From: Candidatus Polarisedimenticolaceae bacterium
GTDB lineage: Bacteria > Pseudomonadota > Gammaproteobacteria > Chromatiales > Chromatiaceae
Length of the DNA: 56,306 bases
Assembly (NCBI GenBank): GCA_021647945.1
Contig: JAKITT010000010.1
Span: 1-56,306, forward strand
Direction of reading: 5' to 3'
Shown here: in pieces, positions 15,360-24,086 of the stretch
Position numbering within the stretch: the stretch's first letter is position 1
How the letters are laid out: the number at the start of each line of letters is the position of its first letter
Notes under the pieces: generated by a model
Seen by the model: the letters and a program-made list of their open reading frames with translations, nothing else
The model's database searches: none
What the model was told of the DNA's origin: nothing
Made by a program: the position numbers and the translations under genes

Positions 15360-17081
15360 ATGACGGAAAAGAGTGATCTTATTATCCGCATCGCTGGTGA
15401 AGGTGGTGAAGGTGTCGTCTCTACTGGTGATTTTATATCTGCCGCCTGTGCTAGAGCAGGGTTAGAGATCTATACATTCAAAACCTTTCCTGCCGAGATT
15501 AAAGGTGGTTACTGTCTCTATCAACTACGTACAAGTCCTGAACGCATCTACAACCAAGGTGATACGTTTGACGTTTTTGTTGCGTTCAATGGAGAGGCTT
15601 ACGAATTAAATAAGCACCTGCTGACGCCTGGAACCGTCATGGTTTATGACGGCCCTGGCGGTGATTTTGAGCCAGAGATTCCAGAAGGCGTCACCGCCTA
15701 TGCAATCCCGATGACTAAGACCGCAAAGGCGCTTGGCGCACTTCGTTCAAAGAACATGGTTGCATTGGGTGCTTTGTCAGTACTCTTCAACATCAATGAG
15801 CAGACGCTGATTGAAGTTCTGACCAATAAATTTAAGCCTAAAGGCGAAGAGATCCTTAACTTTGCATTGAAATCTTTTGATGCGGGTAAAGAGCTTGGTG
15901 CTGCACACACTAAAGATGATCCTTTCGCTGTTGCTGATAGCACCGGTGCCAAAGATGTCATCCTGATGGCAGGTAACGAAGCGTGCGGCCTGGGTGCTAT
16001 TTTGGGTGGTTTGGATTTCTTTTCAGCCTACCCACTGACGCCAGCCACTGAAGTTGCTAAATATGTCTCTGCTCATCTGCCTAAGACAGGCGGAACGCTG
16101 GTGCAAGCGGAAGATGAAATTGCATCATTGGCGCAGGTTCTAGGTGCTTCTTACGCGGGTAAGCGTTCAATGACAGCAACCTCTGGTCCTGGTCTGGCGC
16201 TGATGGCTGAGTTGATCGGTATGAGCACCATGGCCGAGCTGCCATGTCTGATCATCGACGTTCAGCGTGGTGGCCCTTCAACAGGTCTACCAACTAAGCA
16301 TGAGCAATCAGATCTCTTCCTGGCGATTCACGGTGGTCACGGTGATTCACCACGTATCGTTATGTCAGTTGAAGATGTGAACGACTGTATCAACATGACT
16401 GCACGGGCTCTGAACATTGCTGAGAAGTATCAGGCTCCCGTTATTCTGATGTCTGATGGTTCCCTCGCATTCTCTACCCAGACGGTTCCTACACCTAATC
16501 CAGATGACTTCAAGGTTGTTGAGCGTAAGCGCTGGGACGGTAAAGGCGAATACAAACGTTACGAGATGACCGATGACCTGATTTCACCGATGTGTGATCC
16601 CGGTGTTGAAGGTGGTAGCCATGTTGCAACCGGTCTAGAGCACACAGAGACAGGTTCACCGATTTTTAGCCCTGAGCCTCATGAAGTGAATTCACGCAAG
16701 CGTTTCGATAAGCTGCTGCCAGTGATTGATGAGCTAGGGCCACAAGAGATTGATGGTGATGCAGATGCAGAAGCTGATATCGGTATTATCGCCTGGGGTT
16801 CAACCATCGGTGTTGTACGTGAAGCGGTTGCGCGTCTACGTGCTGAAGGCATTAAAGCCAAAGGCTTCTACCCGAAACTTTTGTACCCAATGCCTGTCGA
16901 TGAGTACGAAGCATTTGCGTCAAAATGTAAGCAGATTCTGGTTCCAGAGGTTAACTATCAGGGTCAGCTCGCCTTCTTCATCCGTGCAGAAACTTCAATC
17001 AAACCAGTTTCTTACACTATCTGTGGTGGCCTACCGTTTACCCCAGCCGATATTGTGACCAAGGTTAAGGAGATCAGCTAA
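15360..17081 (+). CDS. korA: 2-oxoglutarate:ferredoxin oxidoreductase, fused gamma-alpha subunit
   Basis: 573 residues. The N-terminal ~190 residues are the gamma domain (IRIAGEGGEGVVSTGDF, then FKTFPAEIKGGYCLYQLR). The rest is the alpha subunit, with domain I motifs AYPLTPATEV, QAEDEIASLAQVLGASYAG and the 2-oxoacid signature LPTKHEQSDL, and domain II toward the C-terminus (AWGSTIGVVREAV). This gamma-alpha fusion is the KorA arrangement of two-subunit oxidoreductases. With KorB it makes 2-oxoglutarate from succinyl-CoA and CO2 using reduced ferredoxin, a key rTCA step, or runs in reverse. RBS GTAAGGGG. It overlaps korB by one base (TAATG). Confidence 0.93.
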   Translation: MTEKSDLIIRIAGEGGEGVVSTGDFISAACARAGLEIYTFKTFPAEIKGGYCLYQLRTSPERIYNQGDTFDVFVAFNGEAYELNKHLLTPGTVMVYDGPGGDFEPEIPEGVTAYAIPMTKTAKALGALRSKNMVALGALSVLFNINEQTLIEVLTNKFKPKGEEILNFALKSFDAGKELGAAHTKDDPFAVADSTGAKDVILMAGNEACGLGAILGGLDFFSAYPLTPATEVAKYVSAHLPKTGGTLVQAEDEIASLAQVLGASYAGKRSMTATSGPGLALMAELIGMSTMAELPCLIIDVQRGGPSTGLPTKHEQSDLFLAIHGGHGDSPRIVMSVEDVNDCINMTARALNIAEKYQAPVILMSDGSLAFSTQTVPTPNPDDFKVVERKRWDGKGEYKRYEMTDDLISPMCDPGVEGGSHVATGLEHTETGSPIFSPEPHEVNSRKRFDKLLPVIDELGPQEIDGDADAEADIGIIAWGSTIGVVREAVARLRAEGIKAKGFYPKLLYPMPVDEYEAFASKCKQILVPEVNYQGQLAFFIRAETSIKPVSYTICGGLPFTPADIVTKVKEIS

Positions 17082-17956
17082 TGAACAGAGCAATTTTCAA
17101 TAATATTGAGATGAAGCCTAAGCAGTACAAGTCCGATGTGTCACCAGTATGGTGTCCTGGCTGTGGTGATTATGGCGTTCTTGCAAGTGTCTACCGCACA
17201 CTCTCTGAGTTGGGTATTAACCCAAAAGATTTCGTTGCTGTTTCAGGTATCGGTTGCTCATCACGTCTGCCTTACTTTGTTAAGTCATACAAAATGCACA
17301 CCCTACACGGTCGTGCGGGCGCTGTAGCGACCGGTACTCAGCTTGCCAATCCAGAGCTGGCCGTTATGGTTACTGGTGGTGACGGTGATGGTTTCTCAAT
17401 CGGTGGTGGACACATGCCACATATGGCACGTAAAAACGTTGATATGACCTACGTGCTGATGGATAACGGCATCTATGGTCTGACTAAGGGCCAATCTTCA
17501 CCGACTACTCGTAAAGAGATGCCAGCCTACATCACTCCATACGGTGGTGTTGAAGAGCCTATGGATCCGGTTTCATACATGCTTACATACGGTGCAACCT
17601 ACGTCGCTCAGGCATTCGCTGGTAACCCTAAAATGTGTGCAGAGTTGATCAAGGGAGCAATGGAGCACAAAGGTTTTGCTTACGTAAATATCTTTGCTCA
17701 ATGCCCAACCTTCAATAAGCTCGATACCGCTAAGTACTACCGTGATCTCGTTGAAGAGCTGCCAGAAGGTTATGATCCTACTGATATGGATCAGGCGATC
17801 AAAGTTGCTCGTCGTCCAACGGGTAAAGCACCTGTTGGTCTGATCTATACAGAAGATCGTTACACGCTGTGTGATGAGATGAAACGCCTTGTTGATCATG
17901 TTGGCGGATCTGCTGATTACGATAAGCAAAAAATCGTCGATCTAAATCGTCCGTAA
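17081..17956 (+). CDS. korB: 2-oxoglutarate:ferredoxin oxidoreductase, beta subunit
   Basis: 291 residues, the thiamine-diphosphate-binding subunit. Signatures: PVWCPGCGDYGVLAS near the start, GIGCSSRLPYF, the ThDP/Mg site GDGDGFSIGGGH followed by DNGIYGLTKGQSSPTT, and cysteines (CPGC plus a later Cys) for the [4Fe-4S]. Specificity for 2-oxoglutarate rather than pyruvate is inferred from the two-subunit gamma-alpha/beta layout. It is translationally coupled to korA upstream and to the pentapeptide gene downstream, each by a one-base TAATG overlap. Confidence 0.93.
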   Translation: MNRAIFNNIEMKPKQYKSDVSPVWCPGCGDYGVLASVYRTLSELGINPKDFVAVSGIGCSSRLPYFVKSYKMHTLHGRAGAVATGTQLANPELAVMVTGGDGDGFSIGGGHMPHMARKNVDMTYVLMDNGIYGLTKGQSSPTTRKEMPAYITPYGGVEEPMDPVSYMLTYGATYVAQAFAGNPKMCAELIKGAMEHKGFAYVNIFAQCPTFNKLDTAKYYRDLVEELPEGYDPTDMDQAIKVARRPTGKAPVGLIYTEDRYTLCDEMKRLVDHVGGSADYDKQKIVDLNRP

Positions 17957-18609
17957 TGTACGAGTACGACTCTTCGTATGAATCCTTTTCCGACCGCGCC
18001 TCATTAATTGAGGCGCGGGGAAAAGGTGGCTCGCTGGTTGATGCCGATCTCTCGTTTTTGAACATGGACGGTATCGACCTGTCGGGTCTTGACCTCTCAG
18101 GTGCGCTCTTCTCGGGAAGCAGTATGAAGGGGGCCAATCTCTCTAACTGCAAGATGGATCAAGCCTTTACTCAAGATGCGATGATGGATGGGGTTGACCT
18201 CTCCGGCATCACACTCTCACAAGGTTTTTTCCAGCGAGTTTCGTTGATTGGCGTAAAGTTTGATGGTGCTGATCTACGTGATAGCCGTATTTTGCTCTGT
18301 CCTATGGAGAAGGCTAGTTTTGTAGGTGTGAAGCTTCCAGGCATTGATATGCAGGGTGGTGATCTTACAGGCGCTCAATTTAAAGAGAGTGATCTTGTTG
18401 GTACAAGCCTAAGAGAGTGTCAGTTAGAGGGTTGCCAGTTTATCGATAGTGATATCAGTCATGCAGATCTCCGCAAGACAAACATTATTCATGCAACCTT
18501 TGATAACTGTGTGACAACTGAGACGATGTATTACGGTAAGTCCCCATGGGATGGCAGTAACACCGCAAAAGATGTTGTGAAGGAGATGGTCGGCTTTGAT
18601 GGTGAGTGA
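17956..18609 (+). CDS. Pentapeptide-repeat protein coupled to korB
   Basis: 217 residues; from about residue 28 to 190 the chain is an A(D/N)LXX-type pentapeptide array (ADLSFLNMDGIDLSGLDLSG, KGANLSNC, GADLRDS, GGDLTGAQF, HADLRKTNI), predicted to fold as a right-handed quadrilateral beta-helix. There is no signal peptide or membrane helix, so it should be cytosolic. Its start codon overlaps the korB stop (TAATG), which implies coupled translation and a stoichiometric or assembly relation with the oxidoreductase. Pentapeptide proteins have no common function, so a scaffold or oxygen-protection role is speculation. Confidence 0.8.
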   Translation: MYEYDSSYESFSDRASLIEARGKGGSLVDADLSFLNMDGIDLSGLDLSGALFSGSSMKGANLSNCKMDQAFTQDAMMDGVDLSGITLSQGFFQRVSLIGVKFDGADLRDSRILLCPMEKASFVGVKLPGIDMQGGDLTGAQFKESDLVGTSLRECQLEGCQFIDSDISHADLRKTNIIHATFDNCVTTETMYYGKSPWDGSNTAKDVVKEMVGFDGE

Positions 18610-18634
18610 CCTTCATCAAGTGATAGAAGCAATA

Positions 18635-18670
18635 TATACTCTTGGAAGTCGACTGGCTTCTAAGAGTATA
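18635..18670 (+). promoter_or_regulatory. 14-bp hairpin overlying the thioesterase ribosome-binding region
   Basis: Bases 18635-18648 pair with 18657-18670 (outer TATACTCTT/AAGAGTATA, inner GGAAG/CTTCT with one G-U) around an 8-nt loop. The only plausible Shine-Dalgarno for the GTG start at 18675 (AAGAG, 18662-18666) is inside the 3' arm, and an in-frame TAA at 18669 excludes earlier starts. The hairpin could act as a translation switch. As a terminator for the kor transcript it lacks a T-tract. Confidence 0.55.
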
Positions 18671-18674
18671 AATT

Positions 18675-19025
18675 GTGGAAAGCTATAAACTAATTCTCCC
18701 CGAACACCTAAACCACGGTGGTTTCCTCTTTGGAGGCAACATGCTCAAGTGGACCGATGAGTATGCATGGATTGCAGCCACTATGGATCACCCCGGATGC
18801 AACCTTGTCACCATCGGCATGGATCAGGTGCGTTTCCAAAAGCCGGTGCGAGAGGGGATGATTATTCGTTTTGTTGCCAATCGGGCAAAGACTGGCAACA
18901 GCTCCGTTCAGTACACCATTCAAGTCTATCGTGAGAGTGAGGCGGTGATGCCTGAGAATCTCATCTTCTCAGCGCTGATTACCTTTGTTCGTCTTGATGA
19001 TAAAGGTAATAAATTAGCGTTATAG
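18675..19025 (+). CDS. Acyl-CoA thioesterase (hotdog fold, YciA-like)
   Basis: 116 residues from a GTG start. [22 protein letters not shown] is the hotdog-helix signature of the acyl-CoA thioesterase family (YciA/BFIT type), and [18 protein letters not shown] is the matching strand pair. It hydrolyses acyl-CoA to free acid and CoA; chain-length preference cannot be told. It is slightly shorter than typical YciA (~130). The 3' end overlaps the oppositely oriented creA by 6 bp. No start upstream is possible because of an in-frame stop at 18669-18671. Confidence 0.85.
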   Translation: MESYKLILPEHLNHGGFLFGGNMLKWTDEYAWIAATMDHPGCNLVTIGMDQVRFQKPVREGMIIRFVANRAKTGNSSVQYTIQVYRESEAVMPENLIFSALITFVRLDDKGNKLAL

Positions 19026-19502
19026 CGCTGCTTCTGTGGCATTCCACGGCATTACGGTAACCACACTAATACTATTTTTGGGCGACCCCTCAATAATTTT
19101 ATCGCTATAGGTCAGGTAGACCAACACGTTCCTTTTTGGGTCGTAGAAACGCACCACCTGCATGCTTTTGAATAGTATTGATGTACGTTTCTTAAACACC
19201 ACATCACCATCTGCCTCCCCTTTCAGTATCTTACCACTGAGATGTATCGCTCCAACCTGTCTACAAGCGATTGATGCATCAGATGTATCCTCTGCCATGC
19301 CGACGGCACCAGAGAGCCCCCCTGTCTTTGCGCGACTTAGGTAGCAGGTGACCCCAGGGACGGCTAGATCATCGAATGCCTCAATGATAATTTTGTCATT
19401 TGGCCCCATCATTTTAAATTTTGTACTAACTTCACCGATGATCTCGGAATGAAGTGAGGTGCTGACTAAAATAGAGAGTAGAAGTATAAATAGTTGGCGC
19501 AT
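19020..19502 (-). CDS. creA: CreA family periplasmic protein
   Basis: 160 residues with a signal peptide (first ~19). The mature protein matches Cre[41 protein letters not shown], two cysteines likely forming a disulfide (VTCYLS and IACRQVG), and [21 protein letters not shown]. The function of CreA is unknown despite wide conservation in proteobacteria. It is convergent with the thioesterase gene (6-bp overlap) and diverges from the DUF2892 promoter region. Confidence 0.9.
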   Translation of the reverse strand: MRQLFILLLSILVSTSLHSEIIGEVSTKFKMMGPNDKIIIEAFDDLAVPGVTCYLSRAKTGGLSGAVGMAEDTSDASIACRQVGAIHLSGKILKGEADGDVVFKKRTSILFKSMQVVRFYDPKRNVLVYLTYSDKIIEGSPKNSISVVTVMPWNATEAAL

Positions 19503-19859
19503 CGGATGGCTCCATTGCAGGTTGATGAGTGTAATGACGCAACATCAAAACACGAGTCAATAGGTTGTGCAATTGCGGGATAATATACTTTTATATTGAT
19601 ACCGGGAATAAAGTTTTGTTGGAAACGCATTAGCATGTGCTAATATATAACGAATATAGGTTTTATGTTGTTAAATGAAAGTAACTATTCAGCGTGTTTA
19701 GATGTTGCCTGAAATCGAGGCATTTTCGCACGGAAAGAGGGAGCATATAGGGCATATGTGACCGATTGAGTACGAAAATAACGAAGAGTTGAGGCAAAAG
19801 ATGAATACGCTGAGTAGTTACAAATGGAACAATGATGGTTGTTCAAGGAGAAACGAAAG
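19503..19859 (+). promoter_or_regulatory. Promoter region with ATTAG-N6-CTAAT dyad
   Basis: This ~360-bp gap has no supported gene. At 19629-19644 is ATTAGCATGTGCTAAT, with 7-bp perfect arms, lying between TTGTTG (19616-19621) and an AT-rich -10 zone (TAATATATAAC). The same ATTAG-N6-CTAAT pattern is found at 35117-35136 before the efflux operon. DUF2892 genes are often under sulfide- or persulfide-sensing ArsR-type repressors, so a repressor of that kind is a reasonable guess. A leader of about 200 nt follows. Confidence 0.5.
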
Positions 19860-20063
19860 ATGAACATTGATCGTATGGTTATGGCGTTTGCGGGTACGGT
19901 GATATTGACGAGTCTTGCACTTTCGCAATGGCACACTATTGAATGGTTGTGGCTAACGGCGTTTGCGGGTGCCAATATGCTTCAGGCCTCCTTTACTGGG
20001 TTTTGTCCATTAGCGGTGGTTCTGAAAAAAATGGGTAATAAATCTGGCGTAGCCTTTGAGTAG
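19860..20063 (+). CDS. DUF2892 inner-membrane protein
   Basis: The ATG at 19860 is chosen for its Shine-Dalgarno (AAGGAG); an upstream in-frame start at 19839 would overlap that site. 67 residues: MNIDRMVMAFAGTVIL then WLWLTAFAGANMLQASFTGFCP, two transmembrane helices and the FTGFCP motif typical of DUF2892 and of the membrane part of YgaP-type rhodaneses. The conserved Cys in this motif is associated with sulfur transfer in YgaP relatives. It is followed 44 bp later by a haem-binding protein gene. Confidence 0.85.
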   Translation: MNIDRMVMAFAGTVILTSLALSQWHTIEWLWLTAFAGANMLQASFTGFCPLAVVLKKMGNKSGVAFE

Positions 20064-20107
20064 CTAAATATTGATATTACGTAGCATGATAAATAAGGAT
20101 TAATTCA

Positions 20108-20674
20108 ATGAAAAAAATGATGATATTGGCTCTATTAATCGCTGTTCCTGTGGCATCTGCGGTTGCAGATGGGCATGCTCAAAGAGCGGATCAGAGCCGG
20201 GCAGTAGTTAAAAGCTTTATGGGTGGGTTAAAAGGAGAGCTGAAAGGCGCATTGAAGTCTGAAGGCCCACTTAAAGCGGTTGAAGTTTGTAACATCAAAG
20301 CCAAGGATATTGCAGCAGCGCTCTCTAAAAAGCATGGCTGGAACGTGGGTCGTACCTCTCTTAAACCACGCAGTGCAGCCAATGCCCCTGATGCCTGGGA
20401 GCGTGGCGTATTAGAGACATTTGAGACGCGCAAAGCTGCGGGTGAAGATCCTAAGAAGATGGAGCACTTTGAAGTGGTCATGTTGGATGGCAAACAGGTT
20501 TTTCGCTATATGAAAGCGATACCAACGGCAGAGAGACCTTGTCTTGTCTGCCATGGCAGTAAACTAAAACCTGAAATAGCTGCGATTATTGACAAGTACT
20601 ACCCCAATGATCAGGCACGTGGTTATAAAGCGGGCGACATTCGTGGTGCTTTCTCAATTGTTCAGCCGATGTAG
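20108..20674 (+). CDS. Exported DUF3365 (Tll0287-like) c-type haem protein
   Basis: 188 residues with a signal peptide (~1-20, cleaved near ASAVADG). The mature part is the Tll0287-like (DUF3365) domain, a PAS-like haem-binding sensor or electron-carrier fold, and carries one c-type haem motif CLVCH (Cys145, Cys148, His149). It includes KAVEVCNIKAKDIAAALS and a C-terminal GDIRGAFSIV. It is probably co-transcribed with DUF2892 from the dyad-controlled promoter. It could sense redox state or ligands, or scavenge electrons in sulfide metabolism; only the haem attachment is supported. Confidence 0.85.
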   Translation: MKKMMILALLIAVPVASAVADGHAQRADQSRAVVKSFMGGLKGELKGALKSEGPLKAVEVCNIKAKDIAAALSKKHGWNVGRTSLKPRSAANAPDAWERGVLETFETRKAAGEDPKKMEHFEVVMLDGKQVFRYMKAIPTAERPCLVCHGSKLKPEIAAIIDKYYPNDQARGYKAGDIRGAFSIVQPM

Positions 20675-20700
20675 AGCGTTCCGCTCTCAATAAATCAAAG

Positions 20701-20736
20701 AGGCGCAACAGGTTTTCTGTTGCGCCTTCTTTTTTG
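20701..20736 (+). terminator. Bidirectional terminator
   Basis: AGGCGCAACA (20701-20710) pairs with TGTTGCGCCT (20718-20727), followed by TCTTTTTTG. It serves the haem protein gene and, in reverse, probably the ammA gene that ends at 20757. Confidence 0.85.
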
Positions 20737-20756
20737 CCAGCACTTTAAAAGCCTCT

Positions 20757-21329
20757 CTACAGATCTGTTGGAAAACAGGTGGTGGTGTAGCGCTGAACCT
20801 GAAGATTGCTGGACCAGTGATCCGCAGAGAGTCCTGCCTTCAGTTTTAGTTGCCTGAGAAAGTCTTCTGGTTTGGCAAGTGATTGCCAAACCGAGGGGAG
20901 AAATGTGCCGCGATAGTCACCCTCATCAAGAATCAAACCATCGATTCCCGGTCTCAGTTGGCTGATTAGATCTGCCTCACTTGTGAACTGCATCGGCTCA
21001 GCTGGGTTGAGAATGGAGATATGAATTTCGAGTTGTGGCAGCTCATCGGCGGTGAGTGGTGGAAAGCGAGGGTCTGAAAATGCAGCGGCGAATGCGTTAT
21101 GGACAATATCCTCAAGCAGGGGTCGACACGCTTGCAGCATGCCGATGCAGCCACGCAGTTGGCCGTTGATGGTCAGCGTGACAAATGTTGCCTTAAACGG
21201 CTGGAGTTCAGTGGGATAGTCTGCGAGATTGATCTGCTTTACTGCACCATAGGCGAGGCCATGCTCAATGGCATCGTGTGCGAGATCCAATAGGAGCTGT
21301 TGCTGCTTCTGATCTATTTCAGGCTGCAT
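20757..21329 (-). CDS. amrA: AmmeMemoRadiSam system protein A (AMMECR1 domain)
   Basis: 190 residues from the ATG at 21329, chosen because it starts just at the domain boundary and overlaps the B gene by 11 bp; longer in-frame starts at 21398 and 21362 would overlap it further. The AMMECR1 signature LRGCIGML is present, followed by AFSDPRFPPLTADELPQLEIHISIL. These proteins are encoded with a MEMO-type protein and a radical-SAM enzyme across bacteria and archaea; the reaction is not established to my knowledge. The radical-SAM partner is at 24636-25721 on the other strand. Confidence 0.88.
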   Translation of the reverse strand: MQPEIDQKQQQLLLDLAHDAIEHGLAYGAVKQINLADYPTELQPFKATFVTLTINGQLRGCIGMLQACRPLLEDIVHNAFAAAFSDPRFPPLTADELPQLEIHISILNPAEPMQFTSEADLISQLRPGIDGLILDEGDYRGTFLPSVWQSLAKPEDFLRQLKLKAGLSADHWSSNLQVQRYTTTCFPTDL

Positions 21330-22125
21330 CTGATGCACCACTATCGAACCGGTAAGCGCCATATCCGACAACCCGGTCACGCGAACCCGCCGTGTCACCA
21401 GAGTTCCGTAGGTCTAGCAGTTCAGCGTGTAGGTGACGTTTGAGGGCTTGCAGTAAGAGACCGCGAATGGGGATGCCGCCACAGGCGTCCTGTGTCTGAA
21501 TAGATTCAGGATGCAGACCAATGATGGCATCTGATGTGAGTTGGTCTAGCCGTTTTGCCTGTGGGTAGTCGTGGAAATGGCTGAGATCAGAACTGATAAC
21601 AATCAGCGTCTCATCCCCTCCCCACAATCGATCAAGCACCTCGCTTACCTGTTCGGCAGAGGCATCACCCACCACTAGGGGAATCAGGCTAAACTCATCA
21701 AGCACCATCTGTAAGAAGGGGAGCTGTACCTCAAGGCTATGCTCCATCGCGTGGGCCTGATCAATGATTGAGACCTGTGGTAGATCTAGTAACTGCTGAG
21801 CTGCTGCCTGATCTAAGTGGATGTCGCCAAGTGGTGTTGCGTAGTAGTCTGCATTGCAGATGGCCAACCCTAAAAATGGCACATGATGCGATGGGCCTAA
21901 TAGCACGACACGTTCAATCTTTTGTCGAACTGAAGCCAGAAGGTGGTAGGCGTTGGCAGCAACAGCACCCGAGTAGATATAACCTGCATGAGGCGCAATG
22001 ATCGCCTTAGGTGCCCGACCTTTGGTGGACGCGTGGTTAAGAAACCCATTAACCATCTGTTGCAGAATGTGTGGGTCGTCTGGGTAGAATGTACCAGCGA
22101 CTGCGGGCGCTCTAATATTGGACAT
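21319..22125 (-). CDS. amrB: AmmeMemoRadiSam system protein B (MEMO1 family)
   Basis: 268 residues; MEMO1-like fold related to class III extradiol dioxygenases. Conserved stretches: RAPAVAGTFYPDDP at the start, APHAGYIYSGAVAANAY, LLGPSHHVPFLGLA, AMEHSLEVQLPFLQ, and SSDLSHFHDYPQAKRLD with the metal-type histidines. CGGIPIRGLLLQAL supplies the conserved late cysteine. It is upstream of and overlaps the A gene. Symbols amrA/amrB are used in some annotations; the biochemical role is open. Confidence 0.9.
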   Translation of the reverse strand: MSNIRAPAVAGTFYPDDPHILQQMVNGFLNHASTKGRAPKAIIAPHAGYIYSGAVAANAYHLLASVRQKIERVVLLGPSHHVPFLGLAICNADYYATPLGDIHLDQAAAQQLLDLPQVSIIDQAHAMEHSLEVQLPFLQMVLDEFSLIPLVVGDASAEQVSEVLDRLWGGDETLIVISSDLSHFHDYPQAKRLDQLTSDAIIGLHPESIQTQDACGGIPIRGLLLQALKRHLHAELLDLRNSGDTAGSRDRVVGYGAYRFDSGASDAA

Positions 22126-22318
22126 GGCTTACCTCAAAACGGATAAGTGATCATCTATTGAGTATAAACGATGGGTGTCACTATGCGTATGCAAAGCTGC
22201 GAGCAAAGATAATAAATATAGGTGTTAGAGGTCAGAGCAGCAGCACACCAGCATGGAGATTATATGTGATCCCCAACAGCGCAATTGATACTCTCTCTTT
22301 TGACCGAGAGGAATAACA
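22126..22318 (+). promoter_or_regulatory. Divergent intergenic region
   Basis: About 190 bp between ammeMemo gene B (minus) and the decayed gene (plus). It is AT-rich; gaccgagaggaataac just before 22319 is the ribosome-binding site of the decayed gene. No clear operator or promoter was picked out. Confidence 0.3.
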
Positions 22319-23420
22319 ATGCAAGTAGATATGCACTATTACGGTACATATGCCATGGCAGAGCGGCTGGATTGCCTGTTAAGCATGCAACAATTGTGGC
22401 CTATGCCGCCCAGTATGTTGATGATTCAACCGCCAATGACAGTGAAGTTCATGAAGATGGTGGAATGTTTCAAGCGATAGCAACGGCTCACACCAATGCA
22501 GAGGCGATTGAGAATGCAGCTGTAGATCATACGGAACAACGTATGGCTTGGGTGCCGTTCCACTTTCTTCCGGGCAATGAGGGTGCATCACTCTCTGAAA
22601 AACTCTGCTGTGTAAAAAACAGTGCGTTGGCCCAAGAGATGGTGAAGAATCATATCCAACATGCGGTCTCTGCAAAATGTAAATATGGCCTCGCCTTGAT
22701 GGGTGTGATGGCCCACGCTTATGCTGATACATTTTCCCATTATGGCTTTTAAGGGGTTAGCTCAAGAAGCAATAAGGTGGATGGCACCTCATTCGAACTG
22801 GATGTAAGTGATCCAAAAGCGAAAGCCTACATCATGGGCAAATTCACAGGATTCTTAAGTAAATATGCACCATGCTTTATCACCAAGAATTATCGAAATT
22901 TAGTGAGTGATGGAGCCAGTGTCACCACCGGAGCGCTTGGTCATGGGCCGGTTGGCACCTATCCAGATAGGCCATTTCTAAGGTGGCGATTTAAGTATAA
23001 GCACCGAAAAAGAGATATGGGCTGGAGGGAAAATCAAACGACCTATCTGGAGGCCTGTGAAAATTTGCATCAAATATTTTGTGAATATGTGCTGAAAGCC
23101 GGGATATCAACTTCACAGGTAGAATTTGGCACAATAAGGGAGAGAGTGAGCAAAATTCTCAGTGTTGAGAGTGTAAAAGAGGGAAGACAGAGGCCTGGAT
23201 CAGTGCGATTGAGAGAGGGGAGCTATTTGAGAAAGAGGAGCGTGAAGCGCTCTTTTACTCAAAGCACGAATGGGAACAACAGAAAGATAATTTTGAGTGC
23301 TTAGAATGTTCGAGTGAAATGATAGAGAAAGAGGTCTATAAGTTTCACCAAGCTGCCATATATCACCGGGATTACACACTCAAGCAGTTGTTACCTAGCC
23401 ATGGAATTGTAGTTCTGTAA
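22319..23420 (+). pseudogene. Broken gene resembling the DUF6765 family
   Basis: The original ATG at 22319 (RBS GAGAGG) gives MQVDMHYYGTYAMA, then the frame shifts near 22360 to RAAGLPVKHATIVAYAAQYVDD. An in-frame TAA at 22750-22752 follows DTFSHYGF, after which the same frame continues with GVSSRSNKVDG. A second shift near 23185 restores EKEEREALFYSKHEWEQQ to the final stop at 23420. Three independent lesions in one ~365-codon gene mean it is dead. The His/Asp-rich HAYADTFSHYGF motif and overall layout resemble DUF6765, a family of unknown function; that name is from memory. Sequencing error could explain single shifts but hardly all three. Confidence 0.7.
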
Positions 23421-23446
23421 TTAACGTTATAGCTAAGGAGGAAGAG

Positions 23447-24061
23447 ATGAGAGCCATAGTAGTACTTTGTATTTCAGTTGTACTAGGTGGGTGCATGGCA
23501 ACGACACCAAATAGACCATCGCTAGAGCCGGGTACGCTGTTTAGCCAAATTGGGGCAGATGTATATTCCCCAAGTGGCGAAGGTTGGTTCTTGGCTCAAT
23601 TGAATGATCGGGCGGTAACTTTTGGCAAGCAATATGGTGAGCCAGAGGATTCAGCTGTTGTTAATGCGGTAATATTTCAGGTCAAAGGCTTTGATAGTGA
23701 TGCCGAATTTTTATCCCATATCGAGGCACAGAGAGAGAGGCAAGATGATAAGCGTCGATTCAAGGTATTGGAGCTGAGTAATGAGCAAGTGAGCTTTAAG
23801 AGTACGGTTTGTCTTAAATACAGCACTCTTTCAGAAGATCATAAAAAACAGGGCATAAACTCAAGCTATTTTCAGTACCTAAAAACATCAGGTTATGTTT
23901 GTCGCCACCCATCCAATAAAGAGATCGCCTTCCAAATGGAGGTCTCGCATAGGTCGAGTGAGAAAGGGTTTCCGAGTGAGTTGCTATTACTTGGAGAGAT
24001 GTTCCATGCCAATATTCAATTCACAGCAGATGGCATTAGGGAACCTCTGAATAAGTTATGA
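23447..24061 (+). CDS. Hypothetical lipoprotein
   Basis: 204 residues with a lipoprotein signal (VVLGGC, Cys16) and a near-perfect Shine-Dalgarno (AAGGAGGAAGAG). The mature part has no recognised domain; it begins PNRPSLEPGTLFSQIGADVYSPSGEGW and has two cysteines (VCLKY, YVCRH) that could pair. Composition is AT-rich compared with the surrounding core genes, like the neighbours on both sides, suggesting an acquired block between the two halves of the AmmeMemoRadiSam set. Function unknown. Confidence 0.7.
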   Translation: MRAIVVLCISVVLGGCMATTPNRPSLEPGTLFSQIGADVYSPSGEGWFLAQLNDRAVTFGKQYGEPEDSAVVNAVIFQVKGFDSDAEFLSHIEAQRERQDDKRRFKVLELSNEQVSFKSTVCLKYSTLSEDHKKQGINSSYFQYLKTSGYVCRHPSNKEIAFQMEVSHRSSEKGFPSELLLLGEMFHANIQFTADGIREPLNKL

Positions 24062-24086
24062 TTGTTTTAGACTGAGGCGTTATCCG

